From contig RPFO01000079.1 in NCBI GenBank assembly GCA_009746045.1, positions 6,862,953-6,926,952 of the forward strand: DNA of 64,000 nt. Reading direction: 5' to 3'. Source of the stretch: Mesostigma viride. Its lineage: Eukaryota > Streptophyta > Mesostigmatophyceae > Mesostigmatales > Mesostigmataceae. The position numbers were made by a program, and so were the translations under genes. The notes beneath the pieces were generated by a model that was not told the origin of the DNA, made no database searches, and saw only the letters and a program-made list of their open reading frames with translations. Positions 29,570 through 51,214 of this stretch are shown here, piece after piece. How positions within the stretch are numbered: position 1 is the first letter of the stretch; every line of letters begins with the position of its first letter.

Positions 29570-30462
29570 GGCTAAGCACGGTCGCAGAAACGGCTATGCC
29601 TCCTGCAGAGGGGCACTGCTACAGGACGCCGCCTTTAACCCCGCGTTATATCAGCTCACAACCGACTGCCTGAAGCTGTAGCATGCAAGGCATAACATAG
29701 AGCCGACATCGCGCAGTTCGATGTCATTTGCAAAGCCTGTCCAGCACTGTGCTTGAGCTGACCACGTCCTGCACCCTTTCTTCCTCCTCGCAATACAGCG
29801 ACTGTATTACTTCTGCGAACTACAATCACTCATTTGTGCGAAAGCCACTCCCTAGAACCCCAAAACGTTGGTGCGACGATCGATTCCGAAGTGCAGTGCC
29901 AAGGCAAGGAGGTTTATTACAAGACCATGCTCACGTGTGCGCTAATAAGAACACATGGTTGACTGGCTGCCTGCTTGCCCTGTTGCCTGGTCAAGGTGCA
30001 CCGGTGCAGTGTTGGGATGGGACTATGCTGGCCGCTGACACCTAGCACCGAGTTGGCGAGTTCGGACCCCTTGTTAGCCACCAGCTCGCATGCTACAAGT
30101 TTCTACTCTCTACTAGGACTATTCTCTAGTTTCCGTGGTGGAGGTGGGAACGCAAATTTTCAAATATTTTTTAGGCATCGTGCCTGCCACCTGCACAAAC
30201 GTTTAGGTTTATTTCTCTTTACCAAAATCTTTAGCAAAATTTCCTGGTGGCTTGCCACGCTGTCATTGGGGAGTGGGGACCCGGAAGCCATGGCCACTGT
30301 GAGACACTGTAAAAAAGACGTCGTTTCGCACTGCCATAGCCGGGGCTAGCATCGAGCTCCGATTAGCGGTCAGACGCTTGGCCCGTGAGAACCATTTTTA
30401 CACGTGCTAGCAAGCTTTGCAGCCCAAATCCGGGCCTATTTTTCTTGTTCTGCGCAGTACCG
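29570..30462. promoter_or_regulatory. divergent promoter interval between CstF-64 and cytochrome b5 reductase
   Basis: The start codons at 29569 (minus) and 30463 (plus) are 893 bp apart and point away from each other. The interval has no recognisable coding sequence or long repeat and must hold both 5' leaders and promoters. I do not see an unambiguous TATA box. Confidence 0.5.
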
Positions 30463-41794
<11,332 letters not shown>

Positions 41795-41874
41795 ACATGC
41801 ATTGTTTGACATCAAGGAGACAACCATGCATTGTTTGACACTTCTGTATAATAGTTCATGCAATAAAATCAAAT

Positions 41875-41945
41875 TGCATTAAAATTAAATTAAATTGAAG
41901 TATTACATGACTCCGTTGGGAGATCATGTAGCATGTATTCCAGAT
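41875..41945 (-). mobile_element. LINE/SINE 3' terminus, inverted
   Basis: AAATTAAATTGAAGTATTAC, then ATGACTCCGTTGGGAGATCA and TGTAGCATGTATTCC, is the reverse complement of the hairpin family GAATA..TGCTACATGATCTCCCAACGGAG seen at 20926. Confidence 0.75.
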
Positions 41946-42214
41946 CCAGCTTTCTGGCATGTGCTGGTTACGTTTCAAATTGATTTAGTAGCCATGAGTA
42001 GTTTGCACACTCTATGTATCTCAAGACAACCAGCGCGCAGTCCAGAAATCTGGAGAATGCAGACCATGGTAGCTAGCTCGACTGTGGGTCCCAGCGGGAA
42101 ATATACTGAAAAGCATGGTATAGGCATAGTTTGCGTGCAAGATTAGCTCGAGGCCTCACATGAGGCCCATATTTAAGACTAGCTAGCTGTGGACATACAT
42201 TCTGATCAGGCACT

Positions 42215-42475
42215 CCGCAAAGGTGAAAACCATTTGCGTCCAGTGCCGGGCCGCGGAAAAACGCGATCTGCAAATGAATCCGACCGGAATCGAACTGGGG
42301 ACCTCTCGCACCAACTTTCGCTGACTATAGGACGGACGTCTCCGGTTACCATGGCATCGCCAACTTACACCTACAGTCATCCGCAAAAGTTCTCCTTTCC
42401 AGGGAGTGATGCAAGCCTTTCGGATTTGGTACTAGATAAATCACTCGAGATCTGTGTGTAGGAGTACTACGTATA
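42215..42475 (-). mobile_element. second tRNA-related SINE family, copy 2
   Basis: Near-identical to 17820-18085 over about 260 bp, with the B-box complement GGAATCGAAC at 42286-42295. Confidence 0.75.
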
Positions 42476-43024
42476 CACACGTGTCCACTCGTGGACATAC
42501 ATGTACATATTTCGACTAGCTGCCATGCATGGTCCGGATTCTCGATCCCGATTTCTGGCCGGCCTGCGCTGGCCAGTTGTCTCCTTGCATGATATTGACG
42601 TCTTCCGCGGGGAGACGTCCGATATATCTTAAAGTGGGGAATTCAGTGCTTCGTGGTCCCCCAATGGGGACACGAGACTAATTAATTAAGAGTAAGCTAG
42701 CTCGAGCCTGCTGTTATCCTGCCCACGACTTTGTCGATGACGGACATTAATGGGCTTGGAAATTAGTGTAGCACCTTGCATGTAAAAATTATGGCTGGTT
42801 GGTTTAAGTTGGAGAACTTCCTAGCTGACCGCTTCGAGCACACGCGCCTATAGCTCCAGATCGACGCACACGACATACCCTGAACATTCCTAGCACACCT
42901 CTGTTGTCAATCAGTTCGGTCTGAATGCTAGACACGTAAGGCACAGGTTTGACAGAAACACTGTCAGGTCTGCGCAGTTTGTCTCGATTGGATACGACAC
43001 GGCAGATAACGGGTAGGCGTCCCC

Positions 43025-46000
43025 TCAGAATGGAAGATACTCCAGCTCGATTTCCAGCTCAGCATTCGGAGGTACACCACAGTTCCCTGCAGTTCGCCAA
43101 ACACGAGCAGAAAAAAAATTCGTAAAATGGCTACGAGCAGCAACAAGAAGATGGGGGATATCTAGTTCACATACACAAATTTGAATGCTCACATGCACAA
43201 AATTTGCGTTTAAGCTACATGTCAACCAGGCCACCACATGCCGGATGTCATGTGCGCACAACAATGTGCCCCTTACCACGCAAAATTCCCAAGCCCACAA
43301 CTTGATTTGTGTTTTAGATCTTCAGTAAGGGAAAAACGATTCTCCCAAAAAACGTCTACGGGGTGGCGCCGCAGCATCCGCTTTGCACCTGTCAGCCTTC
43401 TTCTTGAGGTATTGCACCCACAGATCGGCCTGCACCATGATGTAGAGAGAACCCTCTGTGGCCTGCCCACTCAAGAGGCAGTGAGAGAAGCTAGGGCGCC
43501 CTCCCTCCTTCTCATTGTGTCTAGGGGTTGAAGGTTCCCTGATTGGTACCCACGTGACTCAGTCACCTGCTTTTTTAAATTCAGAAAGTAGTAAAGATAA
43601 ATATTAAGATAGTAGTATATATGAAGGAGACAAACACATATCCCAACCATCCCACAGCGGTCCACAACCCCCCCCAACCCAAAGCCTAAGTCATCCAAGA
43701 CAACAACAACACGAGAAAAGTCTAGTATCAATTCAACCCTCAGCTTCAGCATGACCCCCCCACACACACACACTTCCTTTCCTGTGCATGCGTCCATTTG
43801 CGTGAAAGAAGAGGTTGGTGGTGGGTGGGTGCAGGAAGAGCGCGTAGAGAACCTAGCCACTTCCCCCATAATCGTCTGCACATCCCACCCACCTCCACCT
43901 GTCTTCTCCTGAATGGCCTGCTCGTTGGGCCGGCACCGGGCGCCATCGGGGCCGTATCCCAAGTCGGATGGCACATAGATCTTTCGCTTGCCACCTGTGT
44001 GGCAAGGGTAGATTTGTTGGGTGGGTAGATGGTGCCAACATACGTGAACCACATGGGTTCGAAAACTGGAGAGTGCCTTCGCTCCATGGCCACACATTCA
44101 ACCAAGACCTCATGACCTCAAAGACTGCCTGCAAAATGATTATGATGGAAATAGAGTAGCTCACTCGAGGCCACTTTGATGATAGGGCTATTTCACAACA
44201 GGGCTTACTCTCCGCTAAGGTGGTTACCGAATCCAACAGATTACCTAATCAAACAGACATGGCATAAAAGTTGGTGTCCGACATGGAATGAGCCATCTAG
44301 AAATAGGTGTGTCAAGATGTAAGCACATGGCAAGAGGGATGGCAGACACCAAAACTTGGATCTAGGTCTCTTTGCTGCAGATACAGAACAAGGCACGCTC
44401 TACAAGAGAGTAAACAGGCACGGGCGTGCAGGAATGACAGCGTATCTGATTAGGCGCCAGTTACGAATAGATACGGACGTTGACACAGGGTGTCCGATGA
44501 GGGGATCATGGCTGATGGACAAGAACATGGTTGCCTAATTCTGACATACACGGCTAAGAAAACATTGAATATATGCGTTAAACTAGTGCGTTCGTGGCAT
44601 GAACGAGATGCACGGCAGTACTCAGCCCATGTAGGTACCAACACCTAGGAGCCCCTGAGCATGTATGAATGTATTATACATGCTGCTAGTGGCACAATTG
44701 CCAGACCTTCTCTCGTGCTGAAGGTGCTGCGCAACCTACCGGCTTGCATGGGAGCCATGCCCTCACCGCCCGCCAGCGCGTAGTCAAAACCCCGGATTTG
44801 CTGCGCACACGCGACAAGGCAGCAAGCAGTCACATACCGTAGCGCAGCTCTTGAAGTGTGCTGCATGCTGTCGGGACTAGAACAGCATAATCATAGCGAA
44901 GGTGTGTTGCAGGCATGGGACTAGCTTATGCAGGTCCACGAAACCAATCAATCCTGTAAACCCTTTATAGGCTTCCCAAGTCATCGTGCGCTTCAAGCGG
45001 TGATACAAGCAAGGCTGTGCATTACCTGGCTGTGACTAACCAGGCTCTATTAGAGTGTTCTGGGACGTACGCATGCATTCAAAGAATGGCAAAGGGAAGA
45101 AATCCCAAATTTGATATGGCAGGAAAGCCTCCGCCGCTGCGTTCCATCAGCTTAGCAGCACCGGTGTGCAGCCATCACCCCTTACAGTCATGATGGCTTG
45201 CCACAGCCTCAACATTCCCCATGAGCATATTCTCTGCCAGCACAACCGACCACGATCCGTGACCAACACGGGGCAGCAATGCTAAACAGCGAGTCACTGC
45301 GTCTTGCGGCATCTTAGAAATCACGGTGTCTGGTGCCCACCGATGCACTGACACTTCGGCGGCTTTAGGGTACCTCACGGATGAGGTAATGTCCAAAGGA
45401 CATCATGGTATTTGTGGCTGGTGTGAGAACCCTTTGACTGCAACTACGCTCGCAACCACACCCCATAAGAGTCGTAGCTATGCTTCTAGGATGTCAACTG
45501 CTGGCATCCGTACCTGCACCTTGTTGAGGCTGAAGACCACCGGCCGGTTGAAGCTGTACGTGCTGTAGTACACCTCGCCCGTGCTCTTCACGCGGCCAAT
45601 GTAGTGGACCTGGCAGGGGAGCGTGTGGTATGTCCCGGATTACGAATGAGATTAGGCAGCGACGCAGCGTAGGATAGCATCTGTCGGACATCTTGCTCAG
45701 TCGCACCAGTCAGGTAGACACCGCCCTCGGTCTGGCCACCCCCCAGCGGCTTGGCCAGCCAGGGCGGCATATCCTGACCTGGCCTGGCCCCAAGGACAAA
45801 CCCAGACGGGTTGCTAGACCTGCCATGAACTATACAGATCAGTTGCTGGCCGACTTAGTGGTCCCAGCCCAGTTTGAACACCGCATTTCCTCGCTCTCTC
45901 TTGCTTGGACTGCTATGCAGGACAACAAGAGGTGGCAGACCAATGTCCAGCCAGGCCCACACGCCAGCCCCTGTGGGCAACCCCCCCCCCCTCAGGAGGA

Positions 46001-47014
46001 AGGGGCGCCTAATTTGCTGACGTCCAGTAGCTAGGATTTTGTAGAGTAACCTTAGAATTAGCTTAGTTAGGTTTCGCGGCTTCGCTCACCCCCACCCATC
46101 AGCAAGCCGGGAATATGCGCTACACGATCTCCCAACGGAGTCATGTTAATTTGACTTTACCCGCCCTAGGGGGGTTGTGGGTTATCCCTGGGAATGCCCC
46201 TAAAAACCCTCAGGCTCCGGGAGATGAGGCCTTTATATTCTCCCAAACCGGCGCCTCTAAATGTGTTCCAAGCCTATCTGTGGGCTGTGGACCATGGGGC
46301 AGCCTTACTGCATCCGCTATGAGTCAGCCATGCTCATTTGCCCATGCAGAGACCCACTCTCTGCTGCAAGACGCCATCATGCCCTAGCCATTGCTTAGCC
46401 ATAATCATCTTCCACCGGCCCATGTCCGCAACTTTGCCACCCATGCCAGACATTAGATATTCGATGGTGGAACGCATCGGGGACGCTCACCTTGACAAGG
46501 CCTCCAGGGCGAGCAATCCTGCCCGTTCCGACCCGCAGGTCGCAGTAGCTCTGCACCGTGATGAGGATAGCCCGTGTCGAGCAGCGGTATAGCGAAGAGC
46601 GACGAAAACGGCAGACGTATAATAACATCATTGTTATAACCCGACACGGAGATTGCATACACCGGTGGACGATATTTCCTTAAGAACTTCAAATGCGTGT
46701 GCGATGCAATAAAAATGGTAGAAAACGTGCGAAATGCGAAAGAGAAGGGCATATTCCGTTAATTAACTTACGAGGCCTTCGGGGCCGGCCTTCATCTCGC
46801 AAGCCATATCCTCCGCAATCGCAGGGGTTCCCAGGAAGTTTGCCGCCACGAGAGCAATTGCAGAGGTGGCTAAGCCCCTCCGCGTCGATGCCAGTGGATC
46901 TTCCGACGACGCCCTCACGACCCCTTTGAAAGGCACCCGCTTGCTGTCGTTCAGCTGGCTAGTCGGCAGGCGCAGAGAAGTGCCGCAGAAGGATGACGTC
47001 AATGTGGCTGCCAT
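43025..47014 (-). CDS. thylakoid-lumen FKBP-type peptidyl-prolyl isomerase, six exons, complete
   Basis: Immunophilin-fold protein, family activity proline cis-trans isomerisation or chaperoning of photosynthetic proteins. Exons: 47014-46772, 46550-46491, 45609-45514, 44800-44740, 43994-43899, 43086-43025; 205 residues, all phases close. The first exon is a bipartite leader: a Ser/Thr/Arg-rich transit part, then a twin-arginine signal STRRGLATSAIALVAANFLG ending in TPAIA (R45-R46, likely cleavage after A67). The FKBP domain spans about 82-205: VHYIGRVKSTGEVYYSTYSF, IRGFDYALAGGEGM, GGKRKIYVPSDLGYG and VPPNAELEIELEYL. The aspartate of the FKBP12 FD pair is replaced (VYYST), and Trp59 is Phe, so isomerase activity may be low. 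C174 and C188 could pair. The donor of exon 3 could also be nine bases... upstream within AAGGTGCAG; CAG/GTACGG was preferred for its consensus. Confidence 0.92.
43340..43560 (-). repeat. dispersed GCCCTAGCTTCTC repeat, copy 3 (inverted)
   Basis: GAGAGAAGCTAGGGCGCCCTC, with CTCTGTGGCCTGCCCACTC and TTGAAGGTTCCCTGATTGGT, matches the reverse complement of 38140-38290. It lies in the last FKBP intron. Confidence 0.7.
45640..46155 (+). pseudogene. LINE ORF2 C-terminus and 3' UTR remnant, copy 2 (inside FKBP intron)
   Basis: One frame reads TDQLLADLVVPAQFEHRIS then LAWTAMQDNKRWQTN, related to the 15.6-kb copy and to the short tail of ORF2 at 20740. The 3' end carries GGTTTCGCGGCTTCGC and the terminal motif GCGCTACACGATCTCCCAAC. 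It sits antisense in FKBP intron 2, so it is a passenger. Confidence 0.75.
46185..46430. repeat. dispersed-repeat remnants next to the LINE tail
   Basis: About 46190-46330 is the reverse complement of 38300-38420 (CTCAGGCTCCGGGAGATGAG, CTTTATATTCTCCC). About 46335-46430 matches the repeat at 18990 and 19335 (CCCACTCTCTGCTGCAAGAC). Confidence 0.65.
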
Positions 47015-47518
47015 GGCTGGAACGTACGTGCCAAATTGGACGCGCAAGTAAGTGAAAGCTTTTAAGGGTAGCTTGTAGACAATGCAGGTACGACACCCTT
47101 TTTCAATGCCCCCACAGAGTGCAACCTGACAATTCTGCCACAATGGCGGGGTAGTGTGGTCCGACTTACCAGTGCACGCGACAGGCTTTCGTGCTGACGG
47201 GAATCGGCGGGATCAGCACTTTATCCGCAACGGACCTGTGCACATCGTAGGCCGGGAGTTATGCGATCATCCCTCCGGCAGCGCGGACACACACGATGCC
47301 GCTGTGGCGGAATTAGGCCGATAGCCATTAGGGATGTGACTGCTCGTCAGTCGTCTGGTACCCTATCAGTACAACAGTAGTCAACTAGTGAAGCCGATCT
47401 ACCTATTCGATGACAATAGCTGTCGATGAATTCGTTACATACCTATTCGAGCCAGCACTACAGCAGCCATAAAAAAGTAGCGCCATGCACTTGTAATGAG
47501 GAAGTCCACTACTAACAG

Positions 47519-47735
47519 TACAGTCATTCACGCCTTAAGTTGGGTTCGTGGTTTTTGAGGGGTCAACCCAACTTAAGGCGTGAACCCAACTTAAGGCGTG
47601 AATGACTCTACTAAATTCTACTAATTTGAACTAAAGATACTAAAACATAGTATTCTGAACTACTTTGAACTCAGAACGCCGGAATTCAATTCGACCCAAC
47701 TTAAGCCAACCCAACTTAAGGCGTGAATGACTGTA
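47519..47735. mobile_element. MITE with 26-bp terminal inverted repeats and TA flanks
   Basis: The ends TA-CAGTCATTCACGCCTTAAG (left, arm 47521-47546) and CTTAAGGCGTGAATGACTG-TA (right, arm 47708-47733) are perfect inverted repeats that continue through TTGGGTT. The flanking TA on each side fits the target duplication of Tc1/mariner-type elements. Length is 213 bp without the TA. Extra internal copies of the arm lie at 47562-47606. No transposase is encoded. Confidence 0.88.
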
Positions 47736-47873
47736 GATAGATGGAGACGTCTTGTAAGTGTGTCCAGCAGGGACACAACAACAAGAATGCTCATCTCTCC
47801 CACCCATTTACTCTCCCACCGATTTACGACCGTCAGATGGGTGAATCTGACGGACGGACGGACAGGTACACCC

Positions 47874-47962
47874 GAGAACCGCACAGATGTAGCCGAAATC
47901 CGCACAGATGTAGCCGAAATCCGCACAGATGTAGCCGAAATCCGCACAGATGTAGCCGACAA
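47874..47962. repeat. 21-bp tandem repeat, four copies
   Basis: Unit GAAATCCGCACAGATGTAGC plus one base, the first copy slightly altered. The units are contiguous, with no spacers. Confidence 0.95.
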
Positions 47963-49075
47963 ACCACATAGACGCGACGCGAGGGAACAACAACTGACAA
48001 CAACAACAACAACTAATTACTGAAATAGTCCAGCAAAGCGCCCGGGACTGGGGACTGGGGAGGCGCCGGCGGGAGATCCGAAGTTGGGAACTGAGATGGT
48101 CAGGCAGCATTAACTTCGTGTAAGCCAATTTTCCGCGGTGTACAGTTGGCGGCCTTGGCGGGAAATAAAAGGCGATGATAACAATGCGTGCAGTCGTGCG
48201 AGCTGCGGGTCAATAATGTCAGGTAAGAACGCACTACGCAGGAAGAAACTAGTGGATACCCCAATGCTAGGATCCTGCTCGTCTTGCGCTCAATTATCGA
48301 GGTCAGCATAGTCAGCATGGTTGTAAACAATTCGGCTTGATAATTGAGGAGACAGGACGGTCAAATCGTCCTCCAACCTCACCCAGAGAATGTAGCGTTT
48401 CCGAAAGTTTATCTTCGAGCTTGATTTCGCTAGACCTGCGAGGGATGATGCGCTGGTACCTTTAGACAACCCATTGGCGGGCATACGCTTCTGGACGCCC
48501 TTGCCACATTCTTGCGGCATTTCTGGCGCGAGTAACCAGTGTAGCGATGCATTAAGGCTATGCTTTCTGCGCGGCGTACGCCTTCTGCGTGGCGTTAAGA
48601 GGACAGCACCCGTGGCGGTGCTTTCTCGCTGGATTTCAAGATGGGCCGGGGTACGTATCTGTGCTTACTGTCTGCGTGTGGGGAATGTCGGCTGGTAAGT
48701 CAGCTGGCGCCCCAATTCTAGTCATGAGCATGTTGCAATTAACCTCTCAATACATCACGATCGCAATATCGCAATACTTCTCAACGGATAGGCGGGCAAT
48801 GCTGGCCACGACCGCAATTACCCGCACATGCACGAAGACTATGCGATCTTGTCCTTTTGGCCTGCCTCGGAGATGTGACTGCTTCTCACCCCTTATCATG
48901 CCATCGCGGCAATGCCTGTCTACGCAAAAAATGAAGATCACATTACGGGATGCTTTTGTATAAACACCCTTCCCCTGGTGGATTCGCGTGCTTTCCCTTC
49001 ATCCTGCTGTCGCATGCCTAACCCAGCTGGTTCTTGCTGTTGTAAAGCATGCTCCCTTTGCTTGAGAGGGTTCTA

Positions 49076-50926
49076 TAGGTCCCTCCCTCCCTCCCTCCCT
49101 CCCTCCCTCCCTCCCTCCCTCCTCCCTCCCTCCCTCCCTCCCTCCCTCCCTCCCTCCCTCCCTCCCTCCTCCCTCCTCCCTCCCTCCCTCCCTCCCTCCT
49201 CCCTCCCTCCTCCTCCCTCCCTCCCTCCCTCCCTCCTCCCTCCCTCCCTCCCTCCTCCCTCCTCCCTCCCTCCCTCCCTCCCTCCCTCCCTCCCTCCCTC
49301 CCTCCTCCCTCCCTCCCTCCCTCCCTCCCTCCCTCCCTCCCTCCCTCCCTCCCTCCCTCCCTCCCTCCCTCCCTCCCCCCCTCCTCCCTCCCTCCTCCCT
49401 CCCTCCCTCCCTCCCTCCCCCCTCCCTTCCCTCCCTCCCTCCCTCCCTCCCTCCCTCCCTCCTCCCTCCTCCCTCCTTCCCTCCCTCCCTCCCTCCCTCC
49501 CTCCCTCCCCTCCCTCCTCCCTCCCTCCCTCCTCCTCCCTCCTCCTCCCCCCTCCCTCCCTCCCTCCTCCTCCCTCCCTCCCTCCCTCCTCCCTCCCTCC
49601 CTCCCTCCTCCCTCCCTCCCTCCCTCCCTCCCTCCCTCCCTCCCTCCCTCCTCCCTCCCTCCTCCCTCCCCCCTCCCTCCCTCCCTCCCTCCCTCCCTCC
49701 CCCTCCCTCCTCCCTCCCTCCCTCCCTCCCTCCCTCCTCCCTCCCTCCTCCCTCCCTCCCTCCCTCCTCCCTCCCTCCTCCTCCCTCCCTCCCTCCCTCC
49801 CTCCCTCCTCCCTCCCTCCCTCCCTCCCTCCCTCCCTCCTCCCTCCCTCCCTCCCTCCCTCCCTCCCTCCCTCCCTCCCTCCTCCCTCCCTCCCTCCCTC
49901 CCTCCTCCTCTCCCTCCCCTCCCTCCTCCCTTCCTCCCTCCTCCCTCCTCCCTCCCTCCCTCCCTCCCTCCCTCCCTCCCTCCCTCCCTCCTCCCTCCCT
50001 CCCTCCTCCCTCCTCCCCCCTCCCTCCCTCCCTCCCTCCCTCCCTCCCTCCCTCCTCCCTCCCTCCCTCCCTCCCTCCCTCCCTCCTCCCTCCCTCCCTC
50101 CTCCCTCCCTTCCCTCCCTCCCTCCCTCCCTCCCTCCTCCCTCCCTCCCCCTCCTCCCTCCCTCCCTCCTCCCCTCCCTCCCTCCCTCCCTCCCTCCCTC
50201 CTCCCTCCCTCCCTCCTCCCTCCCTCCCTCCTCCCTCCCTCCTCCTCCCTCCCTCCCTCCCTCCTCCTCCCTCCCTCCCTCCCTCCCTCCTCCCTCCCTC
50301 CCTCCCTCCCTCCCTCCCTCCCTCCCTCCTCCCTCCCTCCCTCCCTCCCTCCCTCCCTCCCTCCTCCCTCCTCCCTCCCTCCCTCCCCCTCCTCTCCTCC
50401 TCCCTCCTCCCTCCCTCCTCCCTCCCTCCCTCCCTCCCTCCCTCCTCCCTCCCTCTCCCTCCCTCCCCCCTCTCCTCCCTCCCTCCTCCCTCCCTCCCTC
50501 CCTCCCTCCCTCCCTCCCTCCCTCCCTCCCTCCCTCCTCCCTCCCTCCCTCCCTCCCTCTCCCTCCTCCTCCCTCCCTCCCTCCCTCCCCCTCCCTCCTC
50601 CCTCCCTCCCTCCCTCCCTCCCTCCTCCCTCCCTCCCTCCCTCCCTCCCTCCCTCCCTCCCTCCCTCCCTCCCTCCCTCCCTCCTCCCTCCCTCCTCCTC
50701 CCTCCCTCCCTCCTCCTCCCTCCCTCCCTCCCTCCCTCCCTCCCTCCCTCCCTCCCTCCCTCCTCCCTCCCTCCCTCCCTCCCTCCCCCTCCCTCCCTCC
50801 CTCCCTCCCCCTCCCTCCCTCCCTCCCTCCCTCCCTCCCTCCCTCCCTCCCTCCCTCCCTCCCTCCCTCCCTCCCTCCCCCTCCCTCCCTCCCTCCCTCC
50901 TCCCTCCCTCCCTCCCTCCCTCCCTT
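49076..50926. repeat. 1.85-kb CCCT/CCT polypyrimidine tract
   Basis: An almost pure strand asymmetry: CCCT tetramers interrupted by CCT trimers and occasional CCCC or CCTT, with no purine on the plus strand until about 50927. It ends about 290 bp before the methyltransferase start codon. The long Pro/Ser/Leu and Gly/Glu/Arg frames across it are not genes. Confidence 0.97.
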
Positions 50927-51214
50927 ACTCACTTTTGGTGGTCTTCACGCATTGCCTTTACATATGTACCCTCAAATCCTTGGCTCCAGCAGACGTCACC
51001 GCCCTGCATGCGCTTGGATGGCGCGCCAGTGCTGCCAGAAGCCGGAGGAAATGCCAGTAATCACCGGTCATAGATAACAATAACCAACTCGTAAATTATG
51101 TTCATCCAAGCAAACGTGATTAATGTTCACGAAACCAAACATGAGGAACTGTCACCAGACATGAACGACATTGCCCGAACATAGACCAGGTGGTGTTGGT
51201 TGTGCTGACCGGCC
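50927..51214 (+). promoter_or_regulatory. presumed 5' leader/promoter of the methyltransferase
   Basis: Unique sequence between the CCCT tract and the first ATG at 51215. No clear TATA box or other named element was recognised. An additional upstream exon cannot be excluded. Confidence 0.35.

Larger units (their letters stand above)
41795..43024. other. convergent intergenic region with element remnants
   Basis: It separates the 3' ends of the reductase and the FKBP gene. An AATAAA-like CAATAAAATC lies about 65 bases after the reductase stop and may serve polyadenylation. The region holds an inverted LINE 3' terminus (41875-41945), a SINE copy (42215-42475) and a terminal hairpin with an AT tail (42645-42690). 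Confidence 0.6.
47015..49075. other. divergent intergenic region upstream of FKBP
   Basis: It holds the FKBP promoter side, a MITE (47519-47735) and a 21-bp tandem repeat (47874-47960). Short open frames occur around 48.3-48.9 kb, but none has a recognisable domain. Confidence 0.5.

Noticed and set aside
48290-48520. 76-codon minus-strand frame (RKRYILWVRLEDDLTVLS)
   Set aside because: No recognisable domain, start context or splice partner; kept only as a low-probability hypothetical.
48912-51077. Very long open frames (Pro/Ser/Leu on +, Gly/Glu/Arg on -) across the CCCT tract
   Set aside because: Frames remain open only because the DNA is a simple repeat without stop codons; no domain or start context.
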